The notes beneath the pieces were generated by a model. That model ran no database searches. It was given only the letters and a program-made list of their open reading frames with translations, and had not been told where the DNA came from. This document shows, piece by piece, positions 8,009 to 17,525 of a stretch of DNA of 64,000 nt. The position numbers and the translations under genes were made by a program. Position 1 is the first letter of the stretch; every line of letters starts with the position of its first letter. Where the stretch lies: positions 6,978,048 to 7,042,047 of the forward strand of contig NZ_CP012150.1 in NCBI RefSeq assembly GCF_001187505.1, in the 5' to 3' direction. Origin of the DNA: Mycolicibacterium goodii. Lineage in GTDB: Bacteria > Actinomycetota > Actinomycetes > Mycobacteriales > Mycobacteriaceae.

Positions 8009-9835
8009 CTAGCGGAACGCGCCGTTGATCACCGGCTGGGTGATCATCCCCTTTTCCACACCCCACATGGTGGCGATGGTCCGGTACTCGCCGGTTTTCA
8101 TCAAGTGCTCGAGCGCCTGGCGCAGCGGCTCGGCCAGCCCGGACTCCTTGCCGACGGGCCAGCCGTACGGCGCGGAGTCGAACACCTCACCGGCCGGGGC
8201 GAGCGCGCCGCCGGACAGCTTGATCGCAAAGCCGGTGACCGGCGAGTCGGCGGTCATGGCATCGATCTCACCGGCGATCAGCGCCGCGGTGACCTCGTCC
8301 TGATGGGTTCGCACCACCTTCTCGATCGGCGGCAACCCGGCGGCGACGCACGCGTCGCTCTTGGCCGGGATCTCCTCGGTTTCCTGAATGGTGCTGTAGG
8401 CCACGCCAACCCGCAGTCCGCACGCCGCATCGGGGTCCACCGAGGATCCGGTGCGCTGTGCCCACAGCGTGCCGGCCTGGAAGTAGGTGACGAAGTCGAC
8501 GGTCTCCTCGCGTTCGGCGGTGTCGGTGATCGACGACATGCCGACATTGAAGCTGCCGTCACGCACCGACGGCAGGATGCCCTCGAAGCCGGTCTCGCGG
8601 ATGTCGGGCACCAGGCCCAGCGTGCGCGTGACGGCCTTCATCAGGTCGACGTCGAAGCCGACGATCTCGCCGTCGGAGTTCTTGAACTCGTTGGGGGCGT
8701 ACGGCACGTTGACGCCGATCACCAGGCGGCCCGTCTCCCGGATCTGTGCGGGTACCGTCGCCGCGATCTCGGGCACCGCACCCGTCGGCGGCTCGACCGA
8801 GCCCGTCGGCGACGCGGTATCGGCCAGCGCCGGCTCGCGCCCCGATCCGCCGTCGTCGCGCAACTGCCACAGGCCCACCGACAACACCGCCGCCACCAGC
8901 ACCGTCGCTCCCGCGATCACTGCGACCCGCCGCGGCACCCGCGAGCGGGCCCGGTGCGCGGTCGCCAGGCGGCGCGGCCGTTGCGCGGAGTGCCGTCCCG
9001 ACCGGCCCGACGTCCGCACCGGCGTGGTGAGCGCGGCCCGTGCCGCGGCGGCGAGATCCCCCGCGGTCTGGTACCGCTTCGCCGGCTTCTTGGCCATGCC
9101 CTTGGCGATCACGTCGTCGAACGCCGCCAGGCGCGCGTCCTTGTCCGAGGGCCGCGGCGGCGGCGACACCATGTGCCCGGCGATCTGCTGTTCGAGGCTG
9201 TCGGCGGGATAGGGCCGCACACCGGTGAGGCATTCGTAGAGCACGCACGCGAGCGCATAGATATCGGAGCGCGGATCGACCTTGCCCGCGTCGAACCGCT
9301 CGGGCGCCATGTAGGCCAACGTGCCCAGCGTGCTGCCCGCGGTGGTCATGCCCGCCTCCCCCGCGCTGCGCGCCAGACCGAAGTCGATGAGGTAGACGAA
9401 GTCGTTGTCGGAGATGAGGATGTTCGACGGTTTGACGTCGCGGTGGATCAGCCCGGCCTGATGCGCGGCGTCGAGGGCCATCGCGACCTGCTCGATCATG
9501 TTCACCACGAACGTCGGGTCGAGCGGCTTGTCGGCTTTGGACAGCATGGCGCCGAGGTTGCGGCCCTCGATGAGCCGCATGTCCAGATAGAGCCGGCCGT
9601 CGATCTCGCCGAAGCCGTGGATCGGCACCACGTGCGGATCGTTGACGCCCGCCGCGGCGTGCGACTCGCGGCGGAAGCGGTCCTGAAACGAGGTGTCCTG
9701 CGCCAGATGCGGGGGCAGCACCTTGAGGGCGACGATCCTGTCGGTTCTGGTGTCGTAGGCCTGATAGACCTCGCCCATGCCACCCCGGCCGATCAGCTTT
9801 TGCAGCTGATAGTGCCCGAATGGTGTCGCGTCCAC
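8009..9835 (-). CDS. Receptor-like Ser/Thr protein kinase fused to a periplasmic solute-binding domain
   Basis: 608 aa. Residues 8-265 form a complete Hanks-type kinase: GRGGMGEVY, Lys38 in VALKVL, HRDVKPSNIL (131-140), DFG (151-153) and AYMAPER. A basic linker precedes a single membrane helix (about 304-325, VAVIAGATVLVAAVL). Residues about 365-600 outside the membrane are a family 3 solute-binding domain of the amino-acid ABC transporter type (RLVIGVNVPYAPNEF, GFDVDLMKAVTRTLG, VGMSSITDTAERE). The design implies that a small molecule, perhaps an amino acid, is sensed outside and reported by phosphorylation inside. No transporter genes are adjacent. The lipid gene cluster lies downstream and a large membrane protein diverges from it. 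Confidence 0.9.
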   Translation of the reverse strand: MDATPFGHYQLQKLIGRGGMGEVYQAYDTRTDRIVALKVLPPHLAQDTSFQDRFRRESHAAAGVNDPHVVPIHGFGEIDGRLYLDMRLIEGRNLGAMLSKADKPLDPTFVVNMIEQVAMALDAAHQAGLIHRDVKPSNILISDNDFVYLIDFGLARSAGEAGMTTAGSTLGTLAYMAPERFDAGKVDPRSDIYALACVLYECLTGVRPYPADSLEQQIAGHMVSPPPRPSDKDARLAAFDDVIAKGMAKKPAKRYQTAGDLAAAARAALTTPVRTSGRSGRHSAQRPRRLATAHRARSRVPRRVAVIAGATVLVAAVLSVGLWQLRDDGGSGREPALADTASPTGSVEPPTGAVPEIAATVPAQIRETGRLVIGVNVPYAPNEFKNSDGEIVGFDVDLMKAVTRTLGLVPDIRETGFEGILPSVRDGSFNVGMSSITDTAEREETVDFVTYFQAGTLWAQRTGSSVDPDAACGLRVGVAYSTIQETEEIPAKSDACVAAGLPPIEKVVRTHQDEVTAALIAGEIDAMTADSPVTGFAIKLSGGALAPAGEVFDSAPYGWPVGKESGLAEPLRQALEHLMKTGEYRTIATMWGVEKGMITQPVINGAFR

Positions 9836-10057
9836 CGTTTACTCCTCGGGGGCGGCCTATTCGGCACGTCATTTTTGGCTTGATCGAAGTTACATCACGT
9901 TCGCTGACTCTGTCGGCCCCGATCACACCGGTTCGCCCAAATTCACCGTCATTCGTGACTGATGTGACCGATGTGGTTTCGTGACAGCGCACCGCAAGGT
10001 CAATCACCGCCATCACACGATCACCCGGCTACCTTGGTGCGAGCCGAAAGGGGGAAT

Positions 10058-12433
10058 ATGCGCGTTGACGGACGGGACATCGTTGTCACCGGGAAGTTGC
10101 TGCAACCCATGTCCCGGCGCACCAACGACATCCTGCGTCTCGCGCTCGCCTCCCTCTTTCTCGCCACGGTCATCGCCAGTTCGCTGATCACCCGCTACGA
10201 GTGGGTGGCCCTGGAACGGTCGATCTCCGAGGTCGTCAACGTCCTCACCCCCACCCAGTCCAACCTGGTCTACCTGGCCTACGGCATCGCGATCGTGGCG
10301 CTGCCGTTCGTCATCCTGGTCAGCCTGGTCTTCTCGAGGCAGTGGAAACTGCTGGGCGCCTACGCCGCCGCCGGTCTCATCACGATGCTGTCGCTGTCGA
10401 TCTCGGGCAACGGCATCGCCGCCCCGCAGTGGCACTTCGACCTCGGTGACCGCCTCGACAGCCAACTCTCGCAGTTCCTCGACGATCCGCGCTGGATCGG
10501 CATGCTTGCGGCGGTGCTCACCGTGTCCGGGCCATGGCTGTCGCGTCGGCTGCGCCGGTGGTGGTGGGCGCTGCTGCTGGCGTTCGTGCCCATCCACCTC
10601 GTGGTCAGCGCCGTGGTCCCGGCCCGCTCCCTGCTAGGACTTGCGGTGGGCTGGTTCGTCGGCGCGCTGGTGGTGTGGGTCGTCGGCACCCCGGCGCTGG
10701 AGGTTCCGCTCGACGGCGCGGCGCGGGCGTTGACCCGGCGCGGATTCCAGGTGTCGGCGTTCACCGTGGTGCGTCCCGCGGGCGCGGGCCCGCTCCTTCT
10801 GGAGGCCTCGTCACAGGATCCCGACGCCATCGCCGTCGTCGAGTTGTACGGGCCCAATCAGCGCAGCGGCGGGGCGTTCCGCCAGCTGTGGCGCAAGGTC
10901 CGGTTCCGCAGCGACGAGACCGCGCCGCTGCAGACCTCGATGCGCCGGGCCGTCGAGCACCGCGCGCTGATGGCGATCGCGATCGGTGACCTCGGGCTCG
11001 CGAGCACATCGACGATGTCGGTAGCCGCGCTCGACCGCGGCTGGACGCTGTACGCGCACAACCGCAAACGCGGCACCGCGCTGGACCAGTGCACCGACGA
11101 GGCCACCGTCGGACGCGTGTGGAACGCGCTGCGCATGCTGCACGACCACCAGATCTCCCACGGCGATCTGCGCAGCAAGGAGATCACCGTCGAGGACGGC
11201 GCCGTGCTGTTCGGCGGGTTCGGCAACGCCGAATACGGCGCCACCGACGCCCAATTGCAGTCCGACATCGCCCAACTGCTCGTCACCACGACCGCGCTGT
11301 ACGACGCGCCCTCCGCCGTCGGCGCCGCGATCAAGGCGTTCGGCCGCGACACCGTGCTCACCGCGTCGCGCCGACTCACCAAGGCCGCCGTGCCCGCCGG
11401 GGTGCGCGCCGCGGTGCCCGACGCCAAGGAGGTGATGACGCAGGCACGCGACGAGGTCAAGCACCAGACCGGCGCCGACCAGATCGAGGCCGAGACCATC
11501 ACCCGGTTCACCCGCACCCAGGTGATCCAGCTGGTGCTGCTGATCGCGTTGGTGTACGTGGCCTACCCGTTCATCAGCACCGTGCCGACGTTCTTCTCCG
11601 AACTGCGCAACGCCAACTGGTGGTGGGCGCTGATGGGCCTCACGGTCTCGGCGTTGACCTACGTCGGCGCCGCCGCGGCGCTGTGGGCATGCGCCGACGG
11701 GCTGGTGAGCTTCCGCCACCTGTCGATCATGCAGATTGCCAACACCTTCGCCGCCACCACCACGCCCGCCGGTGTCGGCGGTCTCGCGTTGAGCACCCGG
11801 TTCCTGCAGAAGGGCGGGCTGAGCACCATGCGCGCGACCGCGGCCGTCGCACTGCAGCAGTCGGTGCAGGTGATCGTGCACGTGATCCTGCTGATCTTCT
11901 TCTCCACCATGGCCGGTGCGTCCGCCGACCTGTCCCACTTCGTCCCCAGCGCGACCATCCTCTACCTCATCGCCGGTCTGGCGCTCGGTCTGGTCGGGGC
12001 GTTCCTGGCGGTGCCGAAACTGCGGCGCTGGCTCGCCTCGGCGGTGCGGCCCAGGATCGAAGAGGTGTGGGACGACCTCATCAAGCTGGCCCGCGAACCG
12101 AAACGCCTGGTGCTCATCGTCCTCGGCGCGGCGGGCACCACGCTCGGTGCGGCACTGGCGCTCTGGGCCAGCGTCGAATCCTTCGGCGGCGACACCTCAT
12201 TCGTCACCGTCACCGTCGTCACCATGATCGGCGGCACCCTCGCCTCCGCCGCGCCCACACCCGGCGGGGTCGGCGCCGTCGAGGCGGCCCTGATCGGTGG
12301 TCTGGCCGCCTTCGGCGTGCCGCCCGCGATCGGTGTGCCCGCGGTCCTGCTCTACCGCGTGCTGACCTGCTGGCTGCCGGTCTTCGTCGGCTGGCCCGTC
12401 ATGCGGTGGCTGACGAACAACGACATGATCTGA
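10058..12433 (+). CDS. Large membrane protein: kinase-like domain flanked by LPG-synthase-type (UPF0104) membrane domain
   Basis: 791 aa from an ATG at 10058 with AAAGGGGGAA upstream. An N-terminal block of about six helices (residues 20-210) is followed by a cytosolic segment (about 220-470) that resembles a degenerate kinase: a His-Gly-Asp catalytic-loop-like motif (ISHGDLRSKEI) and a downstream VLFGGFGNAEY where DFG would be. The C-terminal half has about seven helices of the lysylphosphatidylglycerol-synthase membrane region (ATTTPAGVGGLALSTRF, ASAAPTPGGVGAVEAALIGG). The family includes lipid flippases and lysyl-lipid synthases. Substrate unknown. It diverges from the receptor kinase at 8009-9835. 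Confidence 0.8.
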   Translation: MRVDGRDIVVTGKLLQPMSRRTNDILRLALASLFLATVIASSLITRYEWVALERSISEVVNVLTPTQSNLVYLAYGIAIVALPFVILVSLVFSRQWKLLGAYAAAGLITMLSLSISGNGIAAPQWHFDLGDRLDSQLSQFLDDPRWIGMLAAVLTVSGPWLSRRLRRWWWALLLAFVPIHLVVSAVVPARSLLGLAVGWFVGALVVWVVGTPALEVPLDGAARALTRRGFQVSAFTVVRPAGAGPLLLEASSQDPDAIAVVELYGPNQRSGGAFRQLWRKVRFRSDETAPLQTSMRRAVEHRALMAIAIGDLGLASTSTMSVAALDRGWTLYAHNRKRGTALDQCTDEATVGRVWNALRMLHDHQISHGDLRSKEITVEDGAVLFGGFGNAEYGATDAQLQSDIAQLLVTTTALYDAPSAVGAAIKAFGRDTVLTASRRLTKAAVPAGVRAAVPDAKEVMTQARDEVKHQTGADQIEAETITRFTRTQVIQLVLLIALVYVAYPFISTVPTFFSELRNANWWWALMGLTVSALTYVGAAAALWACADGLVSFRHLSIMQIANTFAATTTPAGVGGLALSTRFLQKGGLSTMRATAAVALQQSVQVIVHVILLIFFSTMAGASADLSHFVPSATILYLIAGLALGLVGAFLAVPKLRRWLASAVRPRIEEVWDDLIKLAREPKRLVLIVLGAAGTTLGAALALWASVESFGGDTSFVTVTVVTMIGGTLASAAPTPGGVGAVEAALIGGLAAFGVPPAIGVPAVLLYRVLTCWLPVFVGWPVMRWLTNNDMI

Positions 12434-12523
12434 GTGTTCTTCTTCTCGCCGAGCAGCCGTCATCTACAATCAACGCGACACTGCCCGCGACAACGCGCGG
12501 CAAGCCAACGACTCCGGTAGGCG

Positions 12524-12847
12524 ATGTCGCGATCAGCAACAGAAGATTCGGCCCTCGAGGAGCATGCGGTCCTTCTCGTGTGGGAAGACGGCGAGCCACC
12601 GCTCAATTTCATTCTCGCCGTGGAAGATCGCCTTATGGAAGTCGTTGACTCCCGACCCGGGATCGGCGAGGTTGATGGAAATGAAGTCGGCAGCGGCACC
12701 GCGATGATCTACCTCTACGGACCCGACTGCGAGAACCTATGGAGCGCTATCGAACCCACAGTCCGAGGGCTCGAACCAACCCCCACAAGAGTGACAATCC
12801 GTCCCGGCGGACCCGACACGCCAGGTCGCGACCTCACCCTCAGATGA
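12524..12847 (+). CDS. Hypothetical small acidic protein
   Basis: 107 aa, ATG at 12524 with a weak GGTAGG upstream. The sequence reads as a compact soluble protein with a beta-rich core (HAVLLVWEDGEPPLNFILAVEDRLM, then TAMIYLYGPDCENLWSAIEPTVRG). I recognise no family. It sits at the left edge of the toxin island on the same strand, so it could be an orphan immunity protein, but nothing in its sequence shows that. Base composition is lower in GC than its left neighbour. Confidence 0.6.
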   Translation: MSRSATEDSALEEHAVLLVWEDGEPPLNFILAVEDRLMEVVDSRPGIGEVDGNEVGSGTAMIYLYGPDCENLWSAIEPTVRGLEPTPTRVTIRPGGPDTPGRDLTLR

Positions 12848-13251
12848 TCCTCACTGCCACAGACTCGGTGGTCTCGTTTCCTAGGGAACCGAGAATGATC
12901 AGATCCAGTCTCAGCTAGACGGGATCGAGAGCCTTGCGCGGCTCGTACTCGGCTTGTGCGGGTAGCGCACGCTATGTGGTCTCACCGGCCGCGCGTGGCC
13001 CTGCACCGGTTCGCGATTACAGGTCCATCATCGATGCGGCTGAATCCGCACTCACAAGAGCCAGCTGACGCATGCCTACCGCGTTTTCAAGACAGGCTGT
13101 GAGCAAACACACAACGAACACTCCCGGGCTGCCCGACACAGTGGTTCATTAAGTAGCTAAACACAGGTCACAGCAGGCTTCAATATTTTGCTGGCCCGGA
13201 AAACTATCTGGCATACACCTGGTCGCGATACTGGGCTCTTCACCTGGTGAT
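12848..13251. other. Gene-free stretch before the toxin locus
   Basis: About 400 bases with lower GC than the surroundings. I see no credible reading frame on either strand and no IS ends. It ends at the toxin promoter. Confidence 0.5.
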
Positions 13252-13280
13252 TGACGATTTATGACGTTGTTGCCTACAGT
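13252..13280 (+). promoter_or_regulatory. SigA-type promoter for the polymorphic toxin operon
   Basis: TTGACG (13252-13257), 17-base spacer, TACAGT (13275-13280), close to the housekeeping consensus. Transcription would begin near 13287, about 60 bases before the toxin ATG. Confidence 0.6.
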
Positions 13281-13345
13281 CCCGACCAACCGGCAGTGAG
13301 ATAGCTGCCGAATTCTTGATGAGATTGCTGATCGGGGGATCACAC

Positions 13346-15820
13346 ATGCGGGGCGGTCGTAGCTGGATGCCGACTGCAGGAAACTTCCTGCGCGACGGTC
13401 AGCACAGTGTGTGGTTGGGGTGGCCGGCGCGGTGGCTGGCGGTGTTGTGCGCGGTGGCGCTCACCGTCGGCGGTCTGCACCTGATCACACCTCCACCTGC
13501 GGAACGAGCCGATCAGGCGGCACGGACGGTGTCGGCGGCGCAGCGCTTCGCCGACACCGCGGTCGCGGTGTTCGCCGATTCGGCGGTGGGCTCGGACGCG
13601 ACGCTGACCGCCGAGGCGCGCCGCGCCGGGCTGCCTGAGGAACCGGTGGCCGGGTTGACCTCCCAGACTGCGGCCGGGCCGGTGCAGGTGGTGCTGCCCG
13701 GCGGGCTCGGAAACGCCCAGCACACCCCTGGCGGGCAGGTCGTCTACCCGAACGCCGGTGCCGGGTTTGACATGTTGGCCGAAAACACCGCCACCGGCAC
13801 CCGCACCGTCGCGCGGATCAGCGACCCGGACGGGCCACGGATGGTCACCACCTTCGTGCGCACCCCCGCCGACACGGTGATGCTGGCCCACACCAACGGC
13901 TACCTGACCATCAACAAGGCGACCCCGACCGCCGAAACCATCGGCATGTTCTCCCCGGCCGAAACCCGCGACGCCACCGGAAAACTCGTTCCGAGCTCCT
14001 ATGTGGTCAAACAACTCGCCCCGCAGCTGTATGTGCTCGCCGAAGTCATCGACCCCCAACCGCACACCACCTGGCCGGTCTATGTCGACCCACCGCTGCA
14101 CCTCACCGGGGTTGGCGGGGTACCGCTGCCGCAAGGATTCTCGTTTTCGTTCAAAGGCATCACCGACACCCTGGGCTCGGGCGTAGACGCCCTGTCCAGC
14201 GCGGCCTACACAGCGGCTCATGCCACCGTGTCCGCCGCCAAGACCGTCGGTCGGGTGGTCAAAGACCATCCCCTGGAAAGTGCGATGCTCGTCGGCGGTG
14301 TGGCCATGGCCGTCACCGGCGTCGGCGGCCCCGCCGGCGCGGCCATGATCGCCTCGGCCGGGGTCAACATCGCCAGCTCCACCGCCGACTTCGCCACCGC
14401 CCTAGCTCCCGACAACCAAGCCCTCGGCGTTGTCTCCGATGTACTCGGCGCCGCGTCCATGATCACCCCACAAGGCGCGGCCAAAAAGATCGTCAAAGAA
14501 GGCACCGAACTCGCCGCCGAACAACTCGCCAAACACACCGACGACGTCATCGACGTCGCCAAAACCACACCCACCCCACCCGCGCAGTTAGCCGACGAAG
14601 TAGCAGCCGTGGGCACCCCGAAACCTCCAGTGACACCCGGGGTTTCGCCGAAGGCACCGAACGCCCCGCCCGCGCCCAAGGCCGCTGAGGTTCCGTGTGC
14701 GGGACAGTCGTTCACCCCGGACACTCTGGTGCTGCTCGCTGACGGCACCAGCCGACCCATCAGCCAGCTGCGTGTCGGGGATCGGGTGTGGTCCACCGAT
14801 CCTGTTTCGGGGCACTCCGGGCCGCAGTCTGTGCAGGCGGTGCTGGTCAACCACGACACCGACCTGCTCGACCTCACCATCACCAACAATGCCGGTGAGT
14901 CCTCGGTCATCAACACCACCAGCGGACACCCCTTCTACAGCCCCACCCGCGCCCACAGCACGATCAGCGGCCTCGCCGCCACCACCACACCCACCCAGGC
15001 GTATGGGCCTGGCTGGACCGAGGCCAAAGATCTGCGCCCCGGCGACGCGCTCTACACCCCCAACAATGCCGCCGCGCAGGTGGAAACGACCACCCCGGTC
15101 ACCGGTACCGCTGACATGTGGGACCTCACCATCGAGACCACCCACACCTTCTACATCACCACCCCAACCGCATCGGTACTGGTCCACAACTGCCCGATGC
15201 CAGCGCCCAAAGCCACGCCGCCGGCACCCAAACAGCCCAAAGGCGGGGTGTATGTCATCCACAACCAGGACGGCGTTCCGGTGTATGTGGGCCGCTCACG
15301 CAATGTCGATAGCCGACTGTATGCGCATGCGGGCTCCGGCAGAGGCTACAAACTTGAGCCTGGTGACCGTGTCCAGGTCTACCGGACAGACGCCCGCTCA
15401 GTCCAACGCGGCCTCGAACAGAGGCTCATGAGCAAATACAAGACGCTGAAACGAAAAGGTGCACCGAAGAGTTTGTTGCAGCGCAATGATGTGCGCGGAG
15501 TTCGGGAGGGCCACCCGGGCGCCAAGAAATTCCAGGACGCGGCAAATAGGTACTTGCGCAGTCTGGGCAAGGAGCCGGAGGTCTCGCGGCTACCGGAGCG
15601 GGTGCAGCGCCGCCTTGACGGGCAAGCCCGTTCCCAGCAAGCTGCTCAGCAGCAGCGGTCCACCGCAGTCCAGCAGGCCCGCGAGGCCAACAACCCCTCT
15701 AGCCGCGGTTCATCTCAGGGCACCGGCCCACGCAGTGACCACGGGCAAGGTAAGAAGGATTCCGGTAAGAAGCAGAAGAAAGACAAGAAGAGCAAACAGC
15801 ACCACAGTCGGCCCAAGTGA
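13346..15820 (+). CDS. Polymorphic toxin: membrane anchor, Hint domain, GIY-YIG nuclease tip
   Basis: 824 aa from the ATG at 13346 (GGGGGA seven bases upstream); a TTG and an ATG at 13316-13321 are weaker choices. A hydrophobic segment (about 30-47, WLAVLCAVALTVGG) follows a charged start. Residues about 60-260 are a beta-rich shaft. An Ala/Gly-rich hydrophobic stretch (about 310-380) precedes the toxin module. Residues about 451-614 are a Hint autoprotease (CAGQSFTPDTLVLLADG at its start, TSGHPFYS, ending VLVHNC). About 633-720 is a GIY-YIG nuclease (GGVYVIHNQDGVPVYVGRS, then the conserved Arg and Glu in SRL and LEQRL). The tail is strongly basic. By analogy the Hint domain releases the nuclease. 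No WXG/LXG export domain is present. Confidence 0.88.
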   Translation: MRGGRSWMPTAGNFLRDGQHSVWLGWPARWLAVLCAVALTVGGLHLITPPPAERADQAARTVSAAQRFADTAVAVFADSAVGSDATLTAEARRAGLPEEPVAGLTSQTAAGPVQVVLPGGLGNAQHTPGGQVVYPNAGAGFDMLAENTATGTRTVARISDPDGPRMVTTFVRTPADTVMLAHTNGYLTINKATPTAETIGMFSPAETRDATGKLVPSSYVVKQLAPQLYVLAEVIDPQPHTTWPVYVDPPLHLTGVGGVPLPQGFSFSFKGITDTLGSGVDALSSAAYTAAHATVSAAKTVGRVVKDHPLESAMLVGGVAMAVTGVGGPAGAAMIASAGVNIASSTADFATALAPDNQALGVVSDVLGAASMITPQGAAKKIVKEGTELAAEQLAKHTDDVIDVAKTTPTPPAQLADEVAAVGTPKPPVTPGVSPKAPNAPPAPKAAEVPCAGQSFTPDTLVLLADGTSRPISQLRVGDRVWSTDPVSGHSGPQSVQAVLVNHDTDLLDLTITNNAGESSVINTTSGHPFYSPTRAHSTISGLAATTTPTQAYGPGWTEAKDLRPGDALYTPNNAAAQVETTTPVTGTADMWDLTIETTHTFYITTPTASVLVHNCPMPAPKATPPAPKQPKGGVYVIHNQDGVPVYVGRSRNVDSRLYAHAGSGRGYKLEPGDRVQVYRTDARSVQRGLEQRLMSKYKTLKRKGAPKSLLQRNDVRGVREGHPGAKKFQDAANRYLRSLGKEPEVSRLPERVQRRLDGQARSQQAAQQQRSTAVQQAREANNPSSRGSSQGTGPRSDHGQGKKDSGKKQKKDKKSKQHHSRPK

Positions 15821-15869
15821 GCACCACACCCCAACTCCCGCCGCCCACTACGAACTTAAGGACTCGTCG

Positions 15870-16880
15870 ATGAGTGACACCGGTGTGCCGCAGTCAACTC
15901 CAGCCCTGACCAGGGGCCTGGTGTTGGAAGCTCCGATCACCCCTGAGGATCTGCCCCCGGTCGGCCCACCGCTGCAAACCGTGGTGGTCAACGCCGATTA
16001 CGGTCGCCGCCGGCCCCGCCCGCACGAATGGGAACTGCTGGCCGACTACATGCGCCCACACCCCCACCTGGAACTCGAGGTCAGATTCACCAACAAGAAA
16101 AAGCCGTGGGACCTGGAATTCTTGGCGCCGTTCGGGCACCTGAGAAAGCTTTGGATCGAGGGCATTACTCCGGAGTCGATGGACGGGCTGCGCCACGTCC
16201 CCCAGTTGCGCTCGTTGATCCTGTTCGACGAGGACAAACGCCGCTCACTGGACGTGCTCAGCCAGCTCACCGAGCTTCGATCACTGGTCATCGCCGGGCA
16301 CTCCCGCGAACTCGACGTGCTCGCCACGCTGCCCAACCTGCGCTCGGTGTCGCTGCGCGGCGTCAAACGCGACAACCTCGAATTCCTCGGCGACGCCCCA
16401 CGCCTAGGAACTCTTGACCTGAACTATGGCCGCATCGACGACCTGTCAGCCCTGCCAGCCTTCCCCAACCTGCAGATCTTCGGTATGAACTACACCAAGC
16501 CTGCCGACCTCACCCCCATCTCGTCCTGCGTTCGCCTCGTGCAACTCACCTTGGGCCACATGCCATTGAGCGTCTTTCCAGACCTGAGCACACTGACCGA
16601 ACTCATCGCCGTCGAAGCCATCGAACTCAAAGGACTCGAAGACCTATCCCCACTAGCGGGCGCACCCAACGTCCGTCACATCACCGTTGCAAGCCGCACC
16701 CTGCACCCCGATGCCTTCGCCGTACTCGCCAACCACCCCACCCTCGAATACCTCAGTGTCAGCCTCAAAAACGACACCCTCAGCCGCCAGCCCTACGCCA
16801 CCCTGGGCATACCCCACGACGTCAACCACCACTACGACAAAATCCTCGCCGAACTCGCCCACCAAATTGACGACATCTGA
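15870..16880 (+). CDS. Leucine-rich-repeat protein, candidate immunity protein
   Basis: 336 aa from an ATG at 15870, 49 bases after the toxin. From about residue 75 it is built of leucine-rich repeats of roughly 21-23 residues (LEFLAPFGHLRKLWIEGI, LRHVPQLRSLILFDE, LSQLTELRSLVIAG, LATLPNLRSVSLRG and so on). There is no signal peptide, so it should stay in the cytosol. Its place directly after a nuclease-tipped polymorphic toxin is where the cognate immunity gene usually lies. LRR proteins are known among such immunity families, but direct inhibition of the GIY-YIG domain is inferred from position only. Confidence 0.8.
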   Translation: MSDTGVPQSTPALTRGLVLEAPITPEDLPPVGPPLQTVVVNADYGRRRPRPHEWELLADYMRPHPHLELEVRFTNKKKPWDLEFLAPFGHLRKLWIEGITPESMDGLRHVPQLRSLILFDEDKRRSLDVLSQLTELRSLVIAGHSRELDVLATLPNLRSVSLRGVKRDNLEFLGDAPRLGTLDLNYGRIDDLSALPAFPNLQIFGMNYTKPADLTPISSCVRLVQLTLGHMPLSVFPDLSTLTELIAVEAIELKGLEDLSPLAGAPNVRHITVASRTLHPDAFAVLANHPTLEYLSVSLKNDTLSRQPYATLGIPHDVNHHYDKILAELAHQIDDI

Positions 16881-16945
16881 ATGACCGTGTCGGGCACGCT
16901 GGACGGCAAAGACGAGATCACCACCCCAATGAGTGGAGGACCACC

Positions 16946-17344
16946 ATGGCACGCACACCACTGCACCCTTCGGCTGCATACAACCTGCTCGACGACCTAA
17001 GGCGGGAGATCGCTGAGGGCTACGACATCAACGATGCCGACCAGATGGGATTCACACCGTTGCACTCAGCCCTCGTCCACGACAGCTATGACGCGGCGAA
17101 GATCCTCATCGACGCCGGCGCCAACCCCAACCTCCAAGACAAGTGGGGAAACACCCCTCTCAAATACGTTATCGGCAACAACAAGAAAACCGTCGAAATC
17201 GTGATCCTGCTGCTCGAACACGAAGCCGACCCGACCATCGAAAACCACTACGGCCACTCCCCTTTGAGCCTCGCAAAAGAGTCACTCGGCACAGAACACC
17301 TCATCCCCCTACTGGAAGCCGCCGCACAAAAACGAGCGACCTAA
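16946..17344 (+). CDS. Ankyrin-repeat protein, candidate immunity protein
   Basis: 132 aa, ATG at 16946 with GTGGAGG eight bases upstream. Three to four ankyrin repeats are visible: GFTPLHSALVHDSYDAAKIL, LIDAGANPNLQDKWGNTPLK and HEADPTIENHYGHSPLSLA. Cytosolic, no signal peptide. Ankyrin proteins are a recurrent immunity class in polymorphic toxin loci. Two tandem repeat proteins behind one toxin may mean dual protection, or that the second protects against a related toxin delivered by other strains. Sequence behind it is IS debris. Confidence 0.82.
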   Translation: MARTPLHPSAAYNLLDDLRREIAEGYDINDADQMGFTPLHSALVHDSYDAAKILIDAGANPNLQDKWGNTPLKYVIGNNKKTVEIVILLLEHEADPTIENHYGHSPLSLAKESLGTEHLIPLLEAAAQKRAT

Positions 17345-17525
17345 CCCAATACCTCAGCGAAGCACACAAACACGGATGTGTCTCATTTCTGATACCACCT
17401 TGATGTGTGGTTGAAGATGCCAATGGCCTGATCACCGGGTGGGTCCCGCCACGCCGGTCTACCTTCCCGCCGGTTGCGGTGGGGACCCGCAGTGTCGGTG
17501 TACATCCGACAAAGGGAGCTTGGTG

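Noticed and set aside
8009..9835. Separate ABC transporter binding protein gene
   Set aside because: The binding domain is in the same uninterrupted frame as the kinase and membrane helix, with no internal start.
13149..13343. 64-codon minus-strand frame before the toxin
   Set aside because: It overlaps the toxin promoter and has no ribosome site or recognisable content; a chance frame in lower-GC DNA.
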